From the NCBI GenBank assembly GCA_013399895.1, contig VXBA01000142.1, positions 62,001 through 126,000 of the forward strand: a DNA stretch of 64,000 nucleotides. The letters run 5' to 3'. The translations under genes and the position numbers were made by a program. The DNA is from Serilophus lunatus (lineage: Eukaryota; Chordata; Aves; Passeriformes; Eurylaimidae). Shown here in pieces: positions 28,258 through 41,643 of the stretch (position 1 is the stretch's first letter; every line of letters starts with the position of its first letter). The notes under the pieces were generated by a model. It was not told the origin of the DNA and made no database searches. It saw nothing but the letters and a program-made list of their open reading frames with translations.

Positions 28258-29110
28258 ACCACAGAATGGATGAGGCTGAAAGGGACCTATTGGGGATAAC
28301 CAAGTCCTACTCCCTTGTTCAAGGCAGGGTCAGAAAACATAGATTATCCAGGACTGTGTCCAGTTATGTTTTGAGTCTCCAAGGAGGGAGACTACGCAAC
28401 ATCTCTAGACAGACTGTTCCAGTGTGCAACCACTCTCATAGTAAAGTTAAAAAAAAATCTTATATTCAGACAAAATTTTCCATGTTTCAGTTTATGCCCA
28501 TTGCACGAATGAGAAGAGTCTAACTGTTTCTTCTTTACACTCTGCCATCAGACATTTATAAATATCGGTAAGCTTTCCTGTGACCCTTCTCTTCTTCAGG
28601 CTAAATAATACCAGCTTCATCATCCTCACACCATACAAGGAAGGGTCATGATCCTTGCAGACTTGCTCCAGTAAGTCCATATCCCTGTTGCACCAGGGTG
28701 CCCAGAGCTGACACTCCAGTTGTGGCTGAGTAGACAAGGATCACCGCCCTCAACCTTTTGGCAACACCCTTCCTAATGCAGCCTGCCGAGGAGGCTGTTG
28801 GTCTCCTTTGCTGGCTCATGGTCAGCTTGTAGCCCACCCTTAAAGCTTTTTCTGGAAAGCTGCTTTCCAGCTTGTCAACCCAAGCATGTACGGGTCCTTG
28901 CGAGCAGGACTTTGAAGTTCCCTTTGCTCAACTTCTTAAGGTTCCTCCTTGTCATTTCTCCAGCCTGTCACAATCCTGCTAGCATATGTACCTGGTTTAT
29001 CAGCCATTTCTCCCAGATTCGTATCATCTGGAAACCTGCTGAGTCTGCCCCATCATCCTCATTTTTAATTAAAAGGTTAAGCAGTACTGGCCCCTGTACT
29101 GATGATGCCT
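28258..29110 (-). mobile_element. CR1 LINE, 5'-truncated
   Basis: The plus strand reads CAGAATGGATGAGGCTGAAAGGGACC at the left edge, which is the reverse complement of the CR1 3' tail. Minus-strand frames 28492-28837 retain CR1 pieces such as GYKLTMSQQRRPTASSAG and MKLVLFSLKKRRVTGKLTDI. Further right, CAGATTCGTATCATCTGGAAACCTGCTGAG is the antisense of the FADDTKLG-containing region. Multiple frameshifts; inactive. Confidence 0.85.
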
Positions 29111-29780
29111 GAGGTGCATCCACAAGTGTCTGATCTCCTGCTAGACTTTGTGTCCCTGATCACCACACTGCGAACCTGCTGGTTCAGACAGCTTTCAGTC
29201 TAACTCCACTGGCCCCTAAGTCCTTAGCCTGTGAGCTCCTTGATCACTTAGATTGTTTGGAAGTTATCGCCGATGCCCTCCAGAAACATCCTGAGCTGCT
29301 TGTGCCCTTCTGTGTTGTGCCTCCAGCAAACATGAGAATAGCACAAGCCACCCATGAGATGAAAAGATGATAGCTCAGTATGGCACTTGCCCTTTACCTT
29401 CACACTAGTGAGTCACCAAATACCACCTGTTTTGCCTTCCCTTACATTTTTTCAAAACTAAGTATTTAACTACAATTTTGTACATAATGTGCTGCAAACC
29501 ACTTAACCACGCTGGTAACCCCCTGCTGGACTCATGTCATTATGTCAATGTCTTACACCAAATAGCCCCAGGTTAAGTCCTTTCAACCCAATCTTACTGA
29601 GCTCCCTTTGCCTCCAGTCATCAGCCACTTCTACGATCTGGTATCATCTACAAACTTGAGAAGGGTGCACTCCATCTCATCCTTCAGGTCAATAATATAA
29701 TTGAGGAATTATGCAAACTCATCTCCAGTGTTGGTCAGTCTCTGAAACATGCAGCCCAAGTCTTCTCAGTCTTTAGAAGG
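29111..29780 (-). mobile_element. degenerate CR1-like continuation
   Basis: Stretches such as GTATCATCTACAAACTTGAG and GGTGCACTCCATCTCATCC (29640-29685) match the antisense of the CR1 'SFADDTKLG' segment and its flank, a second time after the copy ending near 29110. That suggests a second, older CR1 fragment or a rearranged continuation on the minus strand. The part from 29120 to 29580 is too diverged for me to place. Boundaries are approximate. Confidence 0.5.
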
Positions 29781-32514
29781 GACATATTTAGTTAGAGTGC
29801 TAGGTTCTAAGTGACATGTTTTAGAACTGAAAAGGAGTATTTGTAATTTGTTCTTCTATTTAAGGATCTGTCTGTATTTTTCCTGACCTATAAAATCCAT
29901 TCAGTATAGCAAAGTTTAAATGTAATATATTATTACACTATATTTTTGTTTTCAGTAATTTTGAGGACTCTGAACAACTTCATTCTTTGTTTAAGTCTTA
30001 CTTGCTCTGTTAAACACAATATTTCAACTCATATTTCTCTTTAGCACATGAATTGCAGTTACCAGAGGTAAATTTAATAGCCTCTTAAGAAATACATGCT
30101 CATATCTTATCTAAAATCTAAAATGAAATTTCAGATAGATAAATGACATTCATTTAGGTAAATGTGAATTTGCTAACAAGGTGTATTTCCTCAAAGTCAT
30201 ATGGAACAATATAAAGAAAACATCTAGTCTGCATGGGACAAAAAGGCAGGAAATTAAATTTTACTGCAAAAGGGCTGACAGGCACTATGATCCTCAATTG
30301 ACTACTACACATTATGAATCTCTTTCCTATTTTGTTAGTACCATCCATTACAGATGTTGAAAAGTCATGAGTCAGGCTTCAAGATCCCATAAAACTGAAT
30401 CTATAGTCACAATAAATTTTTATTGCTTATTTACCTTTTGATTTCAGAATGCATTCCTATTACCTTTTCCAGTTTTTCTCTGCAACCACACAACAGACTG
30501 TAAGCCTATTTTTAAATGAAAGCCATTAGAGTGGCTTCCTGACCATTCATCACACCACCTTCCTGCTTCCAGTACTCACTTCAGAGCTCTCTCCTACTTG
30601 TTTTTATTTTATTGCGTTCTATGGAAAGTGTCCAAGACATCAGCTTCACTTCAAGGACCCAGAATCTTCCCACATCTCCTTATGCTCCAAAAGAGCTAGA
30701 CTCAAAAGAAAGAAAGAGTTATCTGGGGCAACCTTAACATGAAATAATAACAGAAGCAGAAATTTCATACATAAAGTTCAAACACATAAGAGGAACTGGT
30801 ACAAGACAGAACTGTTTGGATGTGACCTACCCGTGCATTATGCATTGGGCAATACAAAAAGTGGCCTGACTAACACTCAAGTAAGACAAAAATCTATGTG
30901 GATATCCCATTGAAGCCAGAAACTACTGTCAAGGGCTTCTACTTGTGATTTCTGGGCCAAGGAATATTTCCCATATGACCCAAGTAAAATGCACAAGTTT
31001 AAAAAAAAAAAAAAGTAAGTTTGGGGGGGTTTCTTCAGGGGAATTAAGTTGAATAAGTCTCCTGAAATGTCATACTTGGGATTGACCTCCTCTTTCAAAT
31101 TAGGCAGCCGGAGTTCAATCTGATCCCAGCTGTGCATGTGTCTCTTCTGAGGCATCTGCAGGACTTTGATCAGACTCATACCCCCTCTCTGAACTTTTAT
31201 TACTCCTGTATTCATATTTACAATGGAGTTCAACTCATATACAGATGTATCACTGATTTATCTAATTTCTGTTTAGAATATTGTATCCACAATTTTCCAT
31301 TTCATTTGTTATGCATTGCACTTTGATTTTAATGTATTTGCTTTCCTGATGCATTCACCCACTGAGTGGGAATTTTAATTGAAAACTAAACTTGAACTCA
31401 CTTAGAATATTTGAAATTTAGCATATCATTTTATATTATCTTACTAAATTAATTACATATGATTACATATGTGTGACGAGATAGTCTGAACTGTGGCTGA
31501 AGTACCACAGTGATGATAGACAACAAATTGCTAAGTTTGGGAAAAGTGACTATGATTAGATAGTCAGAGGGTCAGTGTTGGAACAGTCCTTTTCAACATT
31601 TTAATTTTTATATGGAAGGCACAAACAACTGGTTAATTTGCTGGAAATTTGCTGATGCTATTAAACTGGATGCTACTGAGAATACTAACGAAGGCACGGA
31701 AAGAACAGCAAGGAACTGAGTTTAGAAATGTGTTTAGAAAATAACAAAAGAGATTAAATTTTCAAAGATGTAAAATCATTAATTAGCAAAAGCAGCCTGC
31801 AAAATTAAAATATCAATAACAAAAACAATCTAAACACAGTTCTAAAGGAGCACTGGAAGCAGGAAATTAGACAAACATGAATTCTACAGTTGAAGTAAAG
31901 AGAACACATATTAAGTAACACAGGCAGCTGCTGGGAGGTAGCAGTCCCTGAGGTTCACGGACATATTGCCATTAGTGAGTTTACTTCTCAGATGCTAAAT
32001 GGATGGTCTGTCATGTAAAACCTTAGGTAGTAATCAGGCATTCCATTAGCACACACAGAGACTTGAATGTATTTCGTAGATTAAGAGAAGATCAGTTCAT
32101 GAATAGGAAGGAGTAAAAAAACCTATAAATGCACAGTTTTCAGCACAGCTGGTTGACAATCTAATGATTGCCATGTACCTGAAAAGTACAAACTACAAAT
32201 TCCTTTCTATATGCCCAGACACAAGTGTGATTCATTTGACAAAACTTAGACAGTTATGCAAAATATTCTAGGTTAGTTTTATAGACAGTGGAAAGAAACA
32301 GACTATTCTAATACAGGATTCATTTCATCCTACAGCAGACACCTAAACACCTTGGCAATAAAGGCTGACCAGCTCAGATACACATATCTAAAAATAGGTG
32401 GGATGAATCAGACATCATCTTTGCATCCATCATTACTTCTCAGTTCAGTTCAGCTTTGATGGGTCCTATCCACTTATACAAAACTAAGAATGAAAGCATT
32501 CTCATTAACGATTA
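29781..32514. other. intronic, mostly unrecognised
   Basis: Apart from the ancient LINE fragment at 31555 I see no feature. A 118-codon minus frame at 30877-31233 has no motif I recognise and fits chance expectation. Confidence 0.55.
31555..31715 (+). mobile_element. ancient LINE reverse-transcriptase fragment
   Basis: AGAGGGTCAGTGTTGGAACAG followed by TTTGCTGATGCTATTAAACTGG reads, with frameshifts, as a decayed 'GSVL...LFNI...FADDTKL' block of the CR1/L3 type, in the same order and spacing as in the intact family. It is much more degraded than the other CR1 copies. Limits are approximate. Confidence 0.5.
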
Positions 32515-32818
32515 AGGCAGAAAATTCCACAGGTGTAAATAAAAAGTAATTGAGACAAGGGGGAATAGGCTTAAGTTGAAGGAGGTTAGGTTTACATGAC
32601 ATTTTAGGAAGAAATTCTTTACTATAAGGGTAGTGAGATCGATGAACAGGTTGCCCAGAAAGGCTGTGAATGGCCCATCCCTGGAAGTGTTCAAGACCAG
32701 GCTGGATGGAGCTCTGAACAACCTGGTCTAGTGGAAGATGTCACTGCTCCATGGCAAAGGGGTTGGAACTAGATTATATTCAATGTCCCTTCCAACTCAA
32801 ATCATTCTATAATTCTAA
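32515..32818 (+). mobile_element. CR1 LINE 3'-end fragment
   Basis: About 300 bp of CR1 3' end: AGGAAGAAATTCTTTACTATAAGG, GTGAGATCGATGAACAGGTTGCCCAG, CATCCCTGGAAGTGTTCAAG and the terminal CCTTCCAACTCAAATCATTCTATAATTCT. These are the usual conserved tail blocks in the usual order. The copy ends in the short CR1 tail repeat (ATTCTATAATTCTA) instead of poly(A), as expected for this family. Confidence 0.92.
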
Positions 32819-35800
32819 GAATGAGAGCTTTAGAAATACCATCTTTTCAAATTAGATAATTTTATTAGTAGTTTTCTTCCAGAGATTTAAAGAAATGTCT
32901 ATAAAGCAAAAGAGCTGTCATAGAGGAGAGATGAAACCTGAAGCAAGAAAATAATCATTTGGATTTTGTATTAATAACTAGCCCCAATATCACATCTTTT
33001 CCTTTAGTACTACTTAGCTCCACAATATTTTTACATACAGCCTTTTTAGGTAAACAGTACAAAACTTCTGTTGTATCATTTCTATTGAGAGAAGTGTGAA
33101 TTTATATATGCAATGTTCTGTAAATAAAGATTAACAATCTTTCACTGATGTGTAAAGTACTGTAAAATCTTAAAATATCCTCTGTTTCTTATGCTGAGTT
33201 TTCGGTCATCAAGGGGATGGGTTTCAAATTTCTCTCAAGCAGAAAAGGTCATACACTTATTCCATCTATAAGGAACACTGCAGCCTAAACTCCTTCCATT
33301 TTATGAAGACAGCCCGCATCTCAGCATTATTCCCAGAAGGAAGAGTAAGTGTTCTGTGTGTGCTGACAACTCAAGGACATGTTGAAGTTTCCAGAGACAC
33401 TTTTACCTTCATCTACAACTTTAAAATAAATAGGTTTCTTTTCCTGTATTAGATATGTATCCCTCTTGCTCTTTGGGCCTCAGCACATCAGTAGTAACAG
33501 CAGAAAAAATTGCTATGGGAACCATGCAACTACAGCGCGAAGTTAAAGTAGGAGTCAAGGAGGGGAATGGAGAATGGTGATACTCTTAAATTCTCTCTAC
33601 AGAAAACTAATTTGCTGAACAGTGTAACTTCTGAAAATTCTGCCTTGCAGCAAGAAAATAACAGCACCTCCTCCATTTATCATGGCAAATAGAAAGTGGC
33701 AGGATGAGCATGATCAGTATGTAGAGATCACAGTGTGATCTTAAATCTAACAGAGAGCCTTGTATATTACAACTGAAATACAAAATCATCAAAGTTTAAC
33801 CAGAAATAACATGTGAAACTGCCTATTGGTAAAAGTATCCCTATCAAGGCTTACATGTTTTGCCTTGCTTTTCAGTCATCAGACTTTCTCTGCTGTTTGG
33901 TGTGTAGGTTGTGCTACAAAGGAGAGGCTTCCTGTTACTTCTGCCAGTTTCTCCCATGGTTTCCAAACAGAAAGTTCTCTGTATAATCTCTTAATCAGTA
34001 GATCTTGGTCCCAGTGATAAGGACTTAATATCACCTGGCTTTAAAGCGTGCCTGTATTACAGCATCACTTTGACTGCAGCTACCAGCACACCAAACTTAA
34101 GAGAAACAACACTCTGACTTTTGTATCTTATGACTGCATTTCTACCCACCCCCACAGGTTATATATCTTACTTTATTAGTACTGGTTTTCAGGTTTTGTG
34201 GAGGGAAGCTTACACTGAAGTCAATTCTTCTGGCTGTAACTGTGGTTTTTGCCTATGTAGACTTAAAGACAAGATTTTTAAGGCACCTTTACCCTGTCAC
34301 ATTTCAGTAAAACAGTCCTTTGTGTAAACAAGAATTGGATCAAGAGTCTTTTTTCCATTGTTATACAATTATCTACATGATTGGTTGCATCAGTAAGGTT
34401 TAAATAATTTAATAGGTATTACATAAATACTATAAACTAATTTCAGCTACCAACTCAGATCTTCATGTGAGTTTTCTAATGTATCAAGGAATTATTATTT
34501 CTACTAATGTTGCTTCAGAATTGGAACATCATTTGGAACAAAATGGTGAGTGCAATTCAACATCCCTGCCTTCACAGTAAAAATAATAAAATATTTAATT
34601 AGAAATAATTTAATTACAAAACTGAGGGGGAAAAAAAAAATCACAAAACCCTCATCATTTTGCTAAAATAATGCATTAAACATAGTTCCACTCATGCCTG
34701 AAAACTATGAAATACACTTGGTAAACTAGCAACACTGGAACCACTCAGCAACAAGAAGCCAATTCCAAACAAAAATATAAATAAAAATGCATTTCTGTCT
34801 TCTTCCTGTTGCTAAATACCTCTGGAGTTAACAACCCTCACTACAGTTTCAAACCCCACTTGTTCAAATAGAGCACTCTAATCACAGCATTTGGTCTCTG
34901 AACTTCTTGTGGTTTAGCTGGTACCAAGTCATGCACTCCTAAAGTATTCCTGTGCTTGGAAGTTGAGTCTAAGACATTGGGGTGACACATTTTCCTGATC
35001 CTTCTCATTTTAAAACCCTGTGAAACGCCTACTTCCTCTTCACAACATTTCATCAGCCTCCTGCTGATGACTCCTCTCTCTTGGATCCCTGCCTCTCTCA
35101 CTTACTGTGGGCAGATGAGAAATCACAGAGCACTTGGAGTCAGTGGTCATGGACAGGAGAAAGGAGCTCTGGAGCAGTAATGATGTGAACCAAGACAGAC
35201 TATATGCTGACTGCAAGAAAGAAGACCCCAACATTGGGAAATGAGGACAAGAGCCACAGATGGAGGACATAGACAGCTGGACTGAGTGCTTTGGCTATGA
35301 TGGACACAAAAGACCTGGAGAATAATTAGAAGAATTGGGTATGAACACCCTCAGTGAACAGTGCTACGTTCCTTAGATATTTACTTTGCATCTCCACCAA
35401 AAAAGAAAATGTTTCTAATGGTGTGGGTATCAGTTGGTATCAGAAAAATGCAAAGATGGTACCTGACAGTAAAAAGAACTACTTTTAAAACAACTATGCA
35501 AAAAAAATTAATAAAGTTTAATTGTGATGCAAAAACAAAATGTCTAATCCTTTGGTGGAACTACTCAAATCAATCAAGTGATCTGATCAACTCTTACCTG
35601 CTTTGAAATAAAGCCTGGTTTACTTCTCCTGACACTGTACTAGTTGTCCAGCAGTTCACCAATCTCAGAGCAGTTTGTGAGGCTGCCACACTTTAGTGTA
35701 GCTACAAACGACCCAGAACTTAACAACATTTTTTCTTTTTTTTAATTCTTTGCCTTCAGAAGGTTCCTGCATTGTTTTATTACTGCTTTATAATGAAAGC

Positions 35801-38800
35801 TAAGGAAATTGCAAGGGGTGTCTGAGAATGGAAGCAGAACAGAGACACCACTGGTGGTGTTTCTTTAAAGACTGACTGCACACATGACAAATAAAAAATC
35901 ACGCAAATTGCTCCAAAAGAAATACTATTCATCAGAGACTTGGATCCATTCAAACATAATACACAGGATAAAAACTTGAAGTTGCTCTAAACAAAATGTA
36001 CTTAAATGCACTCATTTTTCCAGAATTTGATTGTTCTGATGGATTTCCCTTTTCATTTTATAATCTGAAAAGAGGCATTTTATGAAACTTTCATAATAAA
36101 GATAGCAAAATATATATGTTTAGAATTTCACTAAGGAAAACAACAGAAGCAAGTGGGTTCGTGAAGTTTTGCAACCGTTTTTCATGTTATGAGGAATATA
36201 AAATCTCAAACATGGGATTTCTCCATGAAAAAGAATTCTCGAAGTAATCCATTTTACATAGACAGAAATGTTTAATTTTCATAAAACTGTAATTCAACCT
36301 TTTTTTACTTTTTTTTTTAGTTTGAATTTTAATATGTAATACAGAGCAAAACACTGCCTTCTCAAATGAAACTAATTTTGAAAGCAAAATACAAGTGCAC
36401 ACAATTTCAAAAATTATGTCAAGACTATCTAAACTGTCCTTCCTTGTTTTTTTGAAATTAAGGCTTGGTGATAGTAATGTGGTTTCACAGTCTGTGATTT
36501 TGAAAGAAATTGTGTTTTGCACAATTTTTGCTCACAATTTTCCCCTTATGCAAGAGTTAAAAGGGCCACTGTCCTGGTTCCCAACACGCCATATAGTATT
36601 GCTGACCTGGTTTCCAGGTTTCTCTGGCTAGACAAAGAATATTTTATAACTAATAAAGATGAAGTGAAGGTGGTGGGAAGTGAGCACTCTGGATCATCTA
36701 CTGAAACACCAAGGAAAGCCAGAGGTGATGGAAATGCATTGTTACCACAGGTTTTTACATTCAAATTCACACAGACACCTAGGGTAGGCTCTAGCTGACA
36801 TAATACAGACCTCCACATAGGAACCATCTGCATTTACATTAGCCAATTGAGGGTCCCTTTATCCTTCATAGAAAAAATAGGCTTTAGCTAGTATACAATT
36901 CTTCTTATCCAGAAATAGTTACCTAAAAACTTTAGATGAATTTTTCCATATAGAAGCACCAACTCCTTGACGGTATAAGAACCCTGCCACACTAGCTAAA
37001 GGGAGATGTCCCCAGCCCAGACCTACAAACTCAAGTCAGACGAAGCCCAGAGTCCTTCTGCCCTAGACATCCCTGGGAACACTCTTGGCTTCACAGCACC
37101 AAATCCCTCTCCTGCACTGTTATCCCTCACTGGATCCACCAACTAACTCCTCTGCTCACATTCCTTATGGCTGAGAAGTAGTAACAGGAAAAGAAAAAAT
37201 GCCAAGCCCAATTTTTCTCACATGTCTGCATGTACACCACCCTTATGCATAAAGTGCATTAAACCCAAAAGCCTGAGATAAATTAAGGGTGACACTAAGA
37301 AGATAGAGTAGAAAGACATAATTGCACCAGTGAATTAAGACTGAGGGTTTGGGGGTCAAAAAGCAAGTATTTCTTTCTGCTATATGAGAAGTTGGTCAAA
37401 CATTTAGAAAGGGTTAACACGAGGCAACTGTGTACCCTTTGTACATCTCTGAACCCCTGCCACACTGAAAAGTAAAATATTAGATTAAAACTGAAACTGG
37501 ATAGCTTTCATGATAGTTCGAAAGAACTGCTTATAAGGAATTTAGCCATAATTTGCCATAATTTTTCTTCACTATATGATTTAGAAAAAAAGAGCTATTG
37601 CCAGAAAACATAATTAAGACTTTTTGGGGTAAAAAATAGAGGCAACAGAACACTTTTCTTCCTGTTTTCAGTTAGTTCTAATAACAGAGATAGTGATACT
37701 ACAGGCTAGGGAAGATAAAATTAGCATTTGACGAGCATTTCATGGTTCACAATTTTCATGCCTACAATACTGTAATGTATTCTCTGTGAGGCAAAATACA
37801 ATACCTTGTTTGTGTGACTGTTAGATATCAAGAATCAACTTACCAATATATGGTCTTCTAACAAGTTCCTGGAACACTCAATTTACAAAACTTTTCAAAA
37901 TTTCAAGTCTTTACAAAACATGACTGACATAATGGGTTTTTTCCTATGCCTGTCCTGGCAATCAGTGGCATGCCAGAAGGTATGAATGTAAATAGTAGAG
38001 TTACAGGCCATATGCAACAAGTTGCACACATGAAAACCAACTGCTATTTTTAGCTAGAGTTATTGTTTTTTGTTTTAAATTGTCACTTTAGAAATAATTT
38101 CTTTATGAATGTCACCTTCAGTGACTGTTCCATTACTGGTTTGGGGTTTTTTTTGTTTTTATTTTTCTTGGTTTTGAGGGGTTTTTTTAATAAGCACATA
38201 AAGATATGTCTTAAATAAGCTGACACACAGGCATCATGTTACTGTGTCATTCCATTATAAAGGAACCAGTTTATTAACATAGAAAAGACAACCAGCCTTT
38301 AAGTCAGACAGGGATATGTTGTATCAACCCTGTCAGAAATTATACACATTAAGATAAACTCAGCTAAGTGTCAACTCAGCAATCTGAGTGCAAATCAACA
38401 CTACTCAGAAAATCCTCAGTAGTAAAGTCTGTTTGCTCAGGCCATGTCCTAAATAGAGCAGATAAACCTTCCTTGTTAACACCATTTCTAGTAAAGCCCT
38501 GGCTTCACATCCCTTTAATTGTCTACTAACTTATAGAAAACTAGGTGAGAATAAAAGAATAACTTTGAAGAACCAATATATTGTTCTTTATACACCAGTA
38601 AAACTATTTTTAGATTTGCCTAAGCCTATAAGAATCCACCAGCCGATCACCCTGAGGACAGCATAGAAGGAGAGACTCCAGATGTCAGCCATACGGTGAA
38701 AGACAGAAATAAAGTGATACACAGGCAGCTCAATTATACCTGGCTGCCCACACCCACGGGTGAAAATCTCGAGGGCATAATTTCCCCTACTGCACTACAA

Positions 38801-41643
38801 AGCTGTTTTGTGGCTGGATTCATAAATCTACACAAATCAGCTTTTCTGCCTTCCCACACCATTTGTCCAATATTTTGATGATTTGGGCTTGCAACACAAC
38901 CCAGGTTCAGCCTTGCTCCAGCCTTGCTACCTTAGATGAGGGGAACCACATCTCTTCAAGGTGCCCCTGTTTGGGGTGACTGGAAAAGAGAGAAATATCA
39001 GTCATGTTAACACTGCCCTTCTGGTATAAATAGATAATCATTGCAGACATAGATGTACCATTTGACAAAATAAGTAGCCATTTACCAAACTGCAAGATCA
39101 TTTTCACTTGCTTTTCATTCTCAGTGAATATTTAAGCATTTTTAACATGAAAGTGCTACATCATGAGTGTTCAAGGGATTCCCACTTACAAGGAATTGAC
39201 AACACAGTAATTAGGAAATGCACATTTAATCACAGGAGACCTGAGAGACATCAGTCAAAGAAAGCTTGCAGTTCTCAGCTCAGTGCCAAAGCCACCAGGT
39301 TATAAAGTACTCTGCTGAACAAAGTTTTCCCAAAGGTTCCTGTTGAAACAGCTTCATTTAATACAAAGAATTCAGACAGTTCTTGCAAGAGTGCTCCCTT
39401 ACCATTTGTATTCTGGAGTAGTGATAACTTAATTAGTTGAAATAAAACAGTAGCAGAGCAAAAGACTGAAAACTCTCCCCAAAACACACTATCTTGTGGC
39501 ACAGCAATGTTCTCTTGTGGGCGGCAGGGAATGTGAGTTCAAAACCCCAGGGGCTCAGAACAGAGCGCAACTCTGCTCCTCTGTGTTCATGAATGAAGCT
39601 ACAGCATTGTTGTAGCCCTGTGCAACATTATATATTGTGTGTCACGAGATTTCTATTTTTTATTTTCAAAAAAGCAATAAAAGCATTTTTGAATGCAATT
39701 TTTCTCTCTTCCTAAGTAACTATACCAAAAATTCTACTACCTGTCACTCTCCCCAAAGATTTTGCATCCGAAGAGCCAAGTATCAGTATTTTCTACTTAA
39801 AAGGAAGTGAATTCAAAGGTTGTAAAAGGTCGCATATGTCTCACAATGTTAACAAACACAATCAAAAGTGATAAAATCCAAGGACCTCTGTAGCTTGTCT
39901 ATAATCAGTACTTAAAACTGCAGACTATGCACTCTACTATCTGAACCAGGAAGAAAAATCAGAAATCTTAAGGACCCATGTTTTGTTAATCTCTTGCAAG
40001 TCATATGACATGTCTTTTTCCAGGGGTTCTTTCAAAAGGATGATTATAGATGACTTGAATATTTCATTTCAAATTGTAGAGGTCGGTGCAACAGAGCTGA
40101 AGTTCTGTGATTCAAATCCACTGAACATTTATGTGGGGAAAAATATTTTGGAGTTGCTCCTAAAACTATGTAAACACAATTAGCAAGTAAACATCCGCCT
40201 ACACAAAACTCCCCCAGCTGAATGAAAAAACAAGTCCAAGCAAATACCAGTAGATTTTAATTGCTGTCCACTTAAACTCACATCCAGGTTCCACTTATTT
40301 AAGCTGAAATGTTTCTGCGCATCTTAATCTTCTTACATGAAAAATGAAGACATGCACATTTTTCAGGACTGCATATCTATAATTACATTTCCAGTAAGAA
40401 CTTACAGACAAATAAAACAGTCAATTGTATTAAAAGTAATTTACAAGAATAGATTATTTTCTTAATGAGTACATGCAGTTGATACATTTGTGTTCCATTA
40501 TTAAACATGGAAGCTATCCTTAAGTAATTTTATAGCATATGGGATCATGTTTATTATATGTTAAGCACTTAAAAAATTACACGTAAGTGCCTATGAACGA
40601 AATACACTATTAAAATTACATTCTAATTTCTGCCTTGGCTAATATTCTAGAGCTTCAAAAGAAGACATGTAATACCTTCTTTCCATTATATAATGCAGCA
40701 CAACTGTTACAGGTGCAATATTGACACATTTTAATAACTTCATAATAGTTAATACGTTTAAAGGTTTATAGATAAGCAAATACGTAGAGACGCACTACTT
40801 CACAACTTCAAAATACTATTATAGAGAGCCTGTATACATGTAATTATGTATAATTTTGAGACCATCCACTCCACCACATATCTCCAATGCAGAAGACAGA
40901 AGTTCACATCAGTGAAAATCTCCTTAAAAACAGGTTTAAAGTCCCAGATCACCCTGATATGTGAGTTCCTCCTCTTAATTTTTTCATAGTTCTTCTGACC
41001 AGACTAAAAGACAGGTTTTAAAAACAAATTCTCTTAATTTCTGCATAGCAGATGGAAAGATACATCAATCTCAGAAGAAGCTTTTCTGAAACTTGAAATA
41101 ACTACAAAAACAGATATAATCTCAATACTTTTTATGTCTAGTTTCTCAGAACCCTCATCTCTTGTATCAGCCTTTTATTTTTCCTTAAACCAACAAGTAA
41201 GTCTCTACGCAGTCAAACACCCTGCTCTGATGGTGCAGCACTGACCTCTCTCCTGCTCACACAGAAGTAGAAAGAGAAGGGTGGCAATCTATAAAGCTGC
41301 CACTATGGAAAACTGGAAAAACAAGATGTAGAAGACAGTGCAGAACAGCACGGCAACTTAGCAAGCCATGGATTTGGGGATGAATTTCTAGGTACCTCAG
41401 ATACACCAGGCGTTTGCCATCCCTCCTGATCTGCACGCTCTTTATGCCTGCTTCTAGCACCCACAGGGCACAATTGCACTGCAAAATCCCTATCAGTCAG
41501 GCATCCCACCTTTTATGGACAGCCACATTTTCTGTACATCAGCAGAGGGGGTTTTCCAGGAGGGGATTCAGTCACAAGGTTTCCAAAGCGTGCTCACAGA
41601 GGAGCTTCAAACATTACACAACTCTACGCCTACATCCATTTAC
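32819..41643. other. intronic, no recognised feature
   Basis: 8.8 kb downstream (in transcription) of the GABA-B-like exon. I looked for a partner exon 2 of the GABA-B type and saw none. Frames at 36395-36833, where the sequence is less AT-rich on both strands, have no recognisable domain. Confidence 0.5.

Noticed and set aside
30877..31233. 118-codon minus-strand frame
   Set aside because: Contains a poly-Phe run from a poly(A) tract, no domain or signal peptide recognised; length fits chance.
38640..38720. Minus-strand ADIWSL hexamer resembling protein kinase subdomain IX
   Set aside because: The residues upstream lack an APE motif and are interrupted by stops; no other kinase motif in register, so a chance match.
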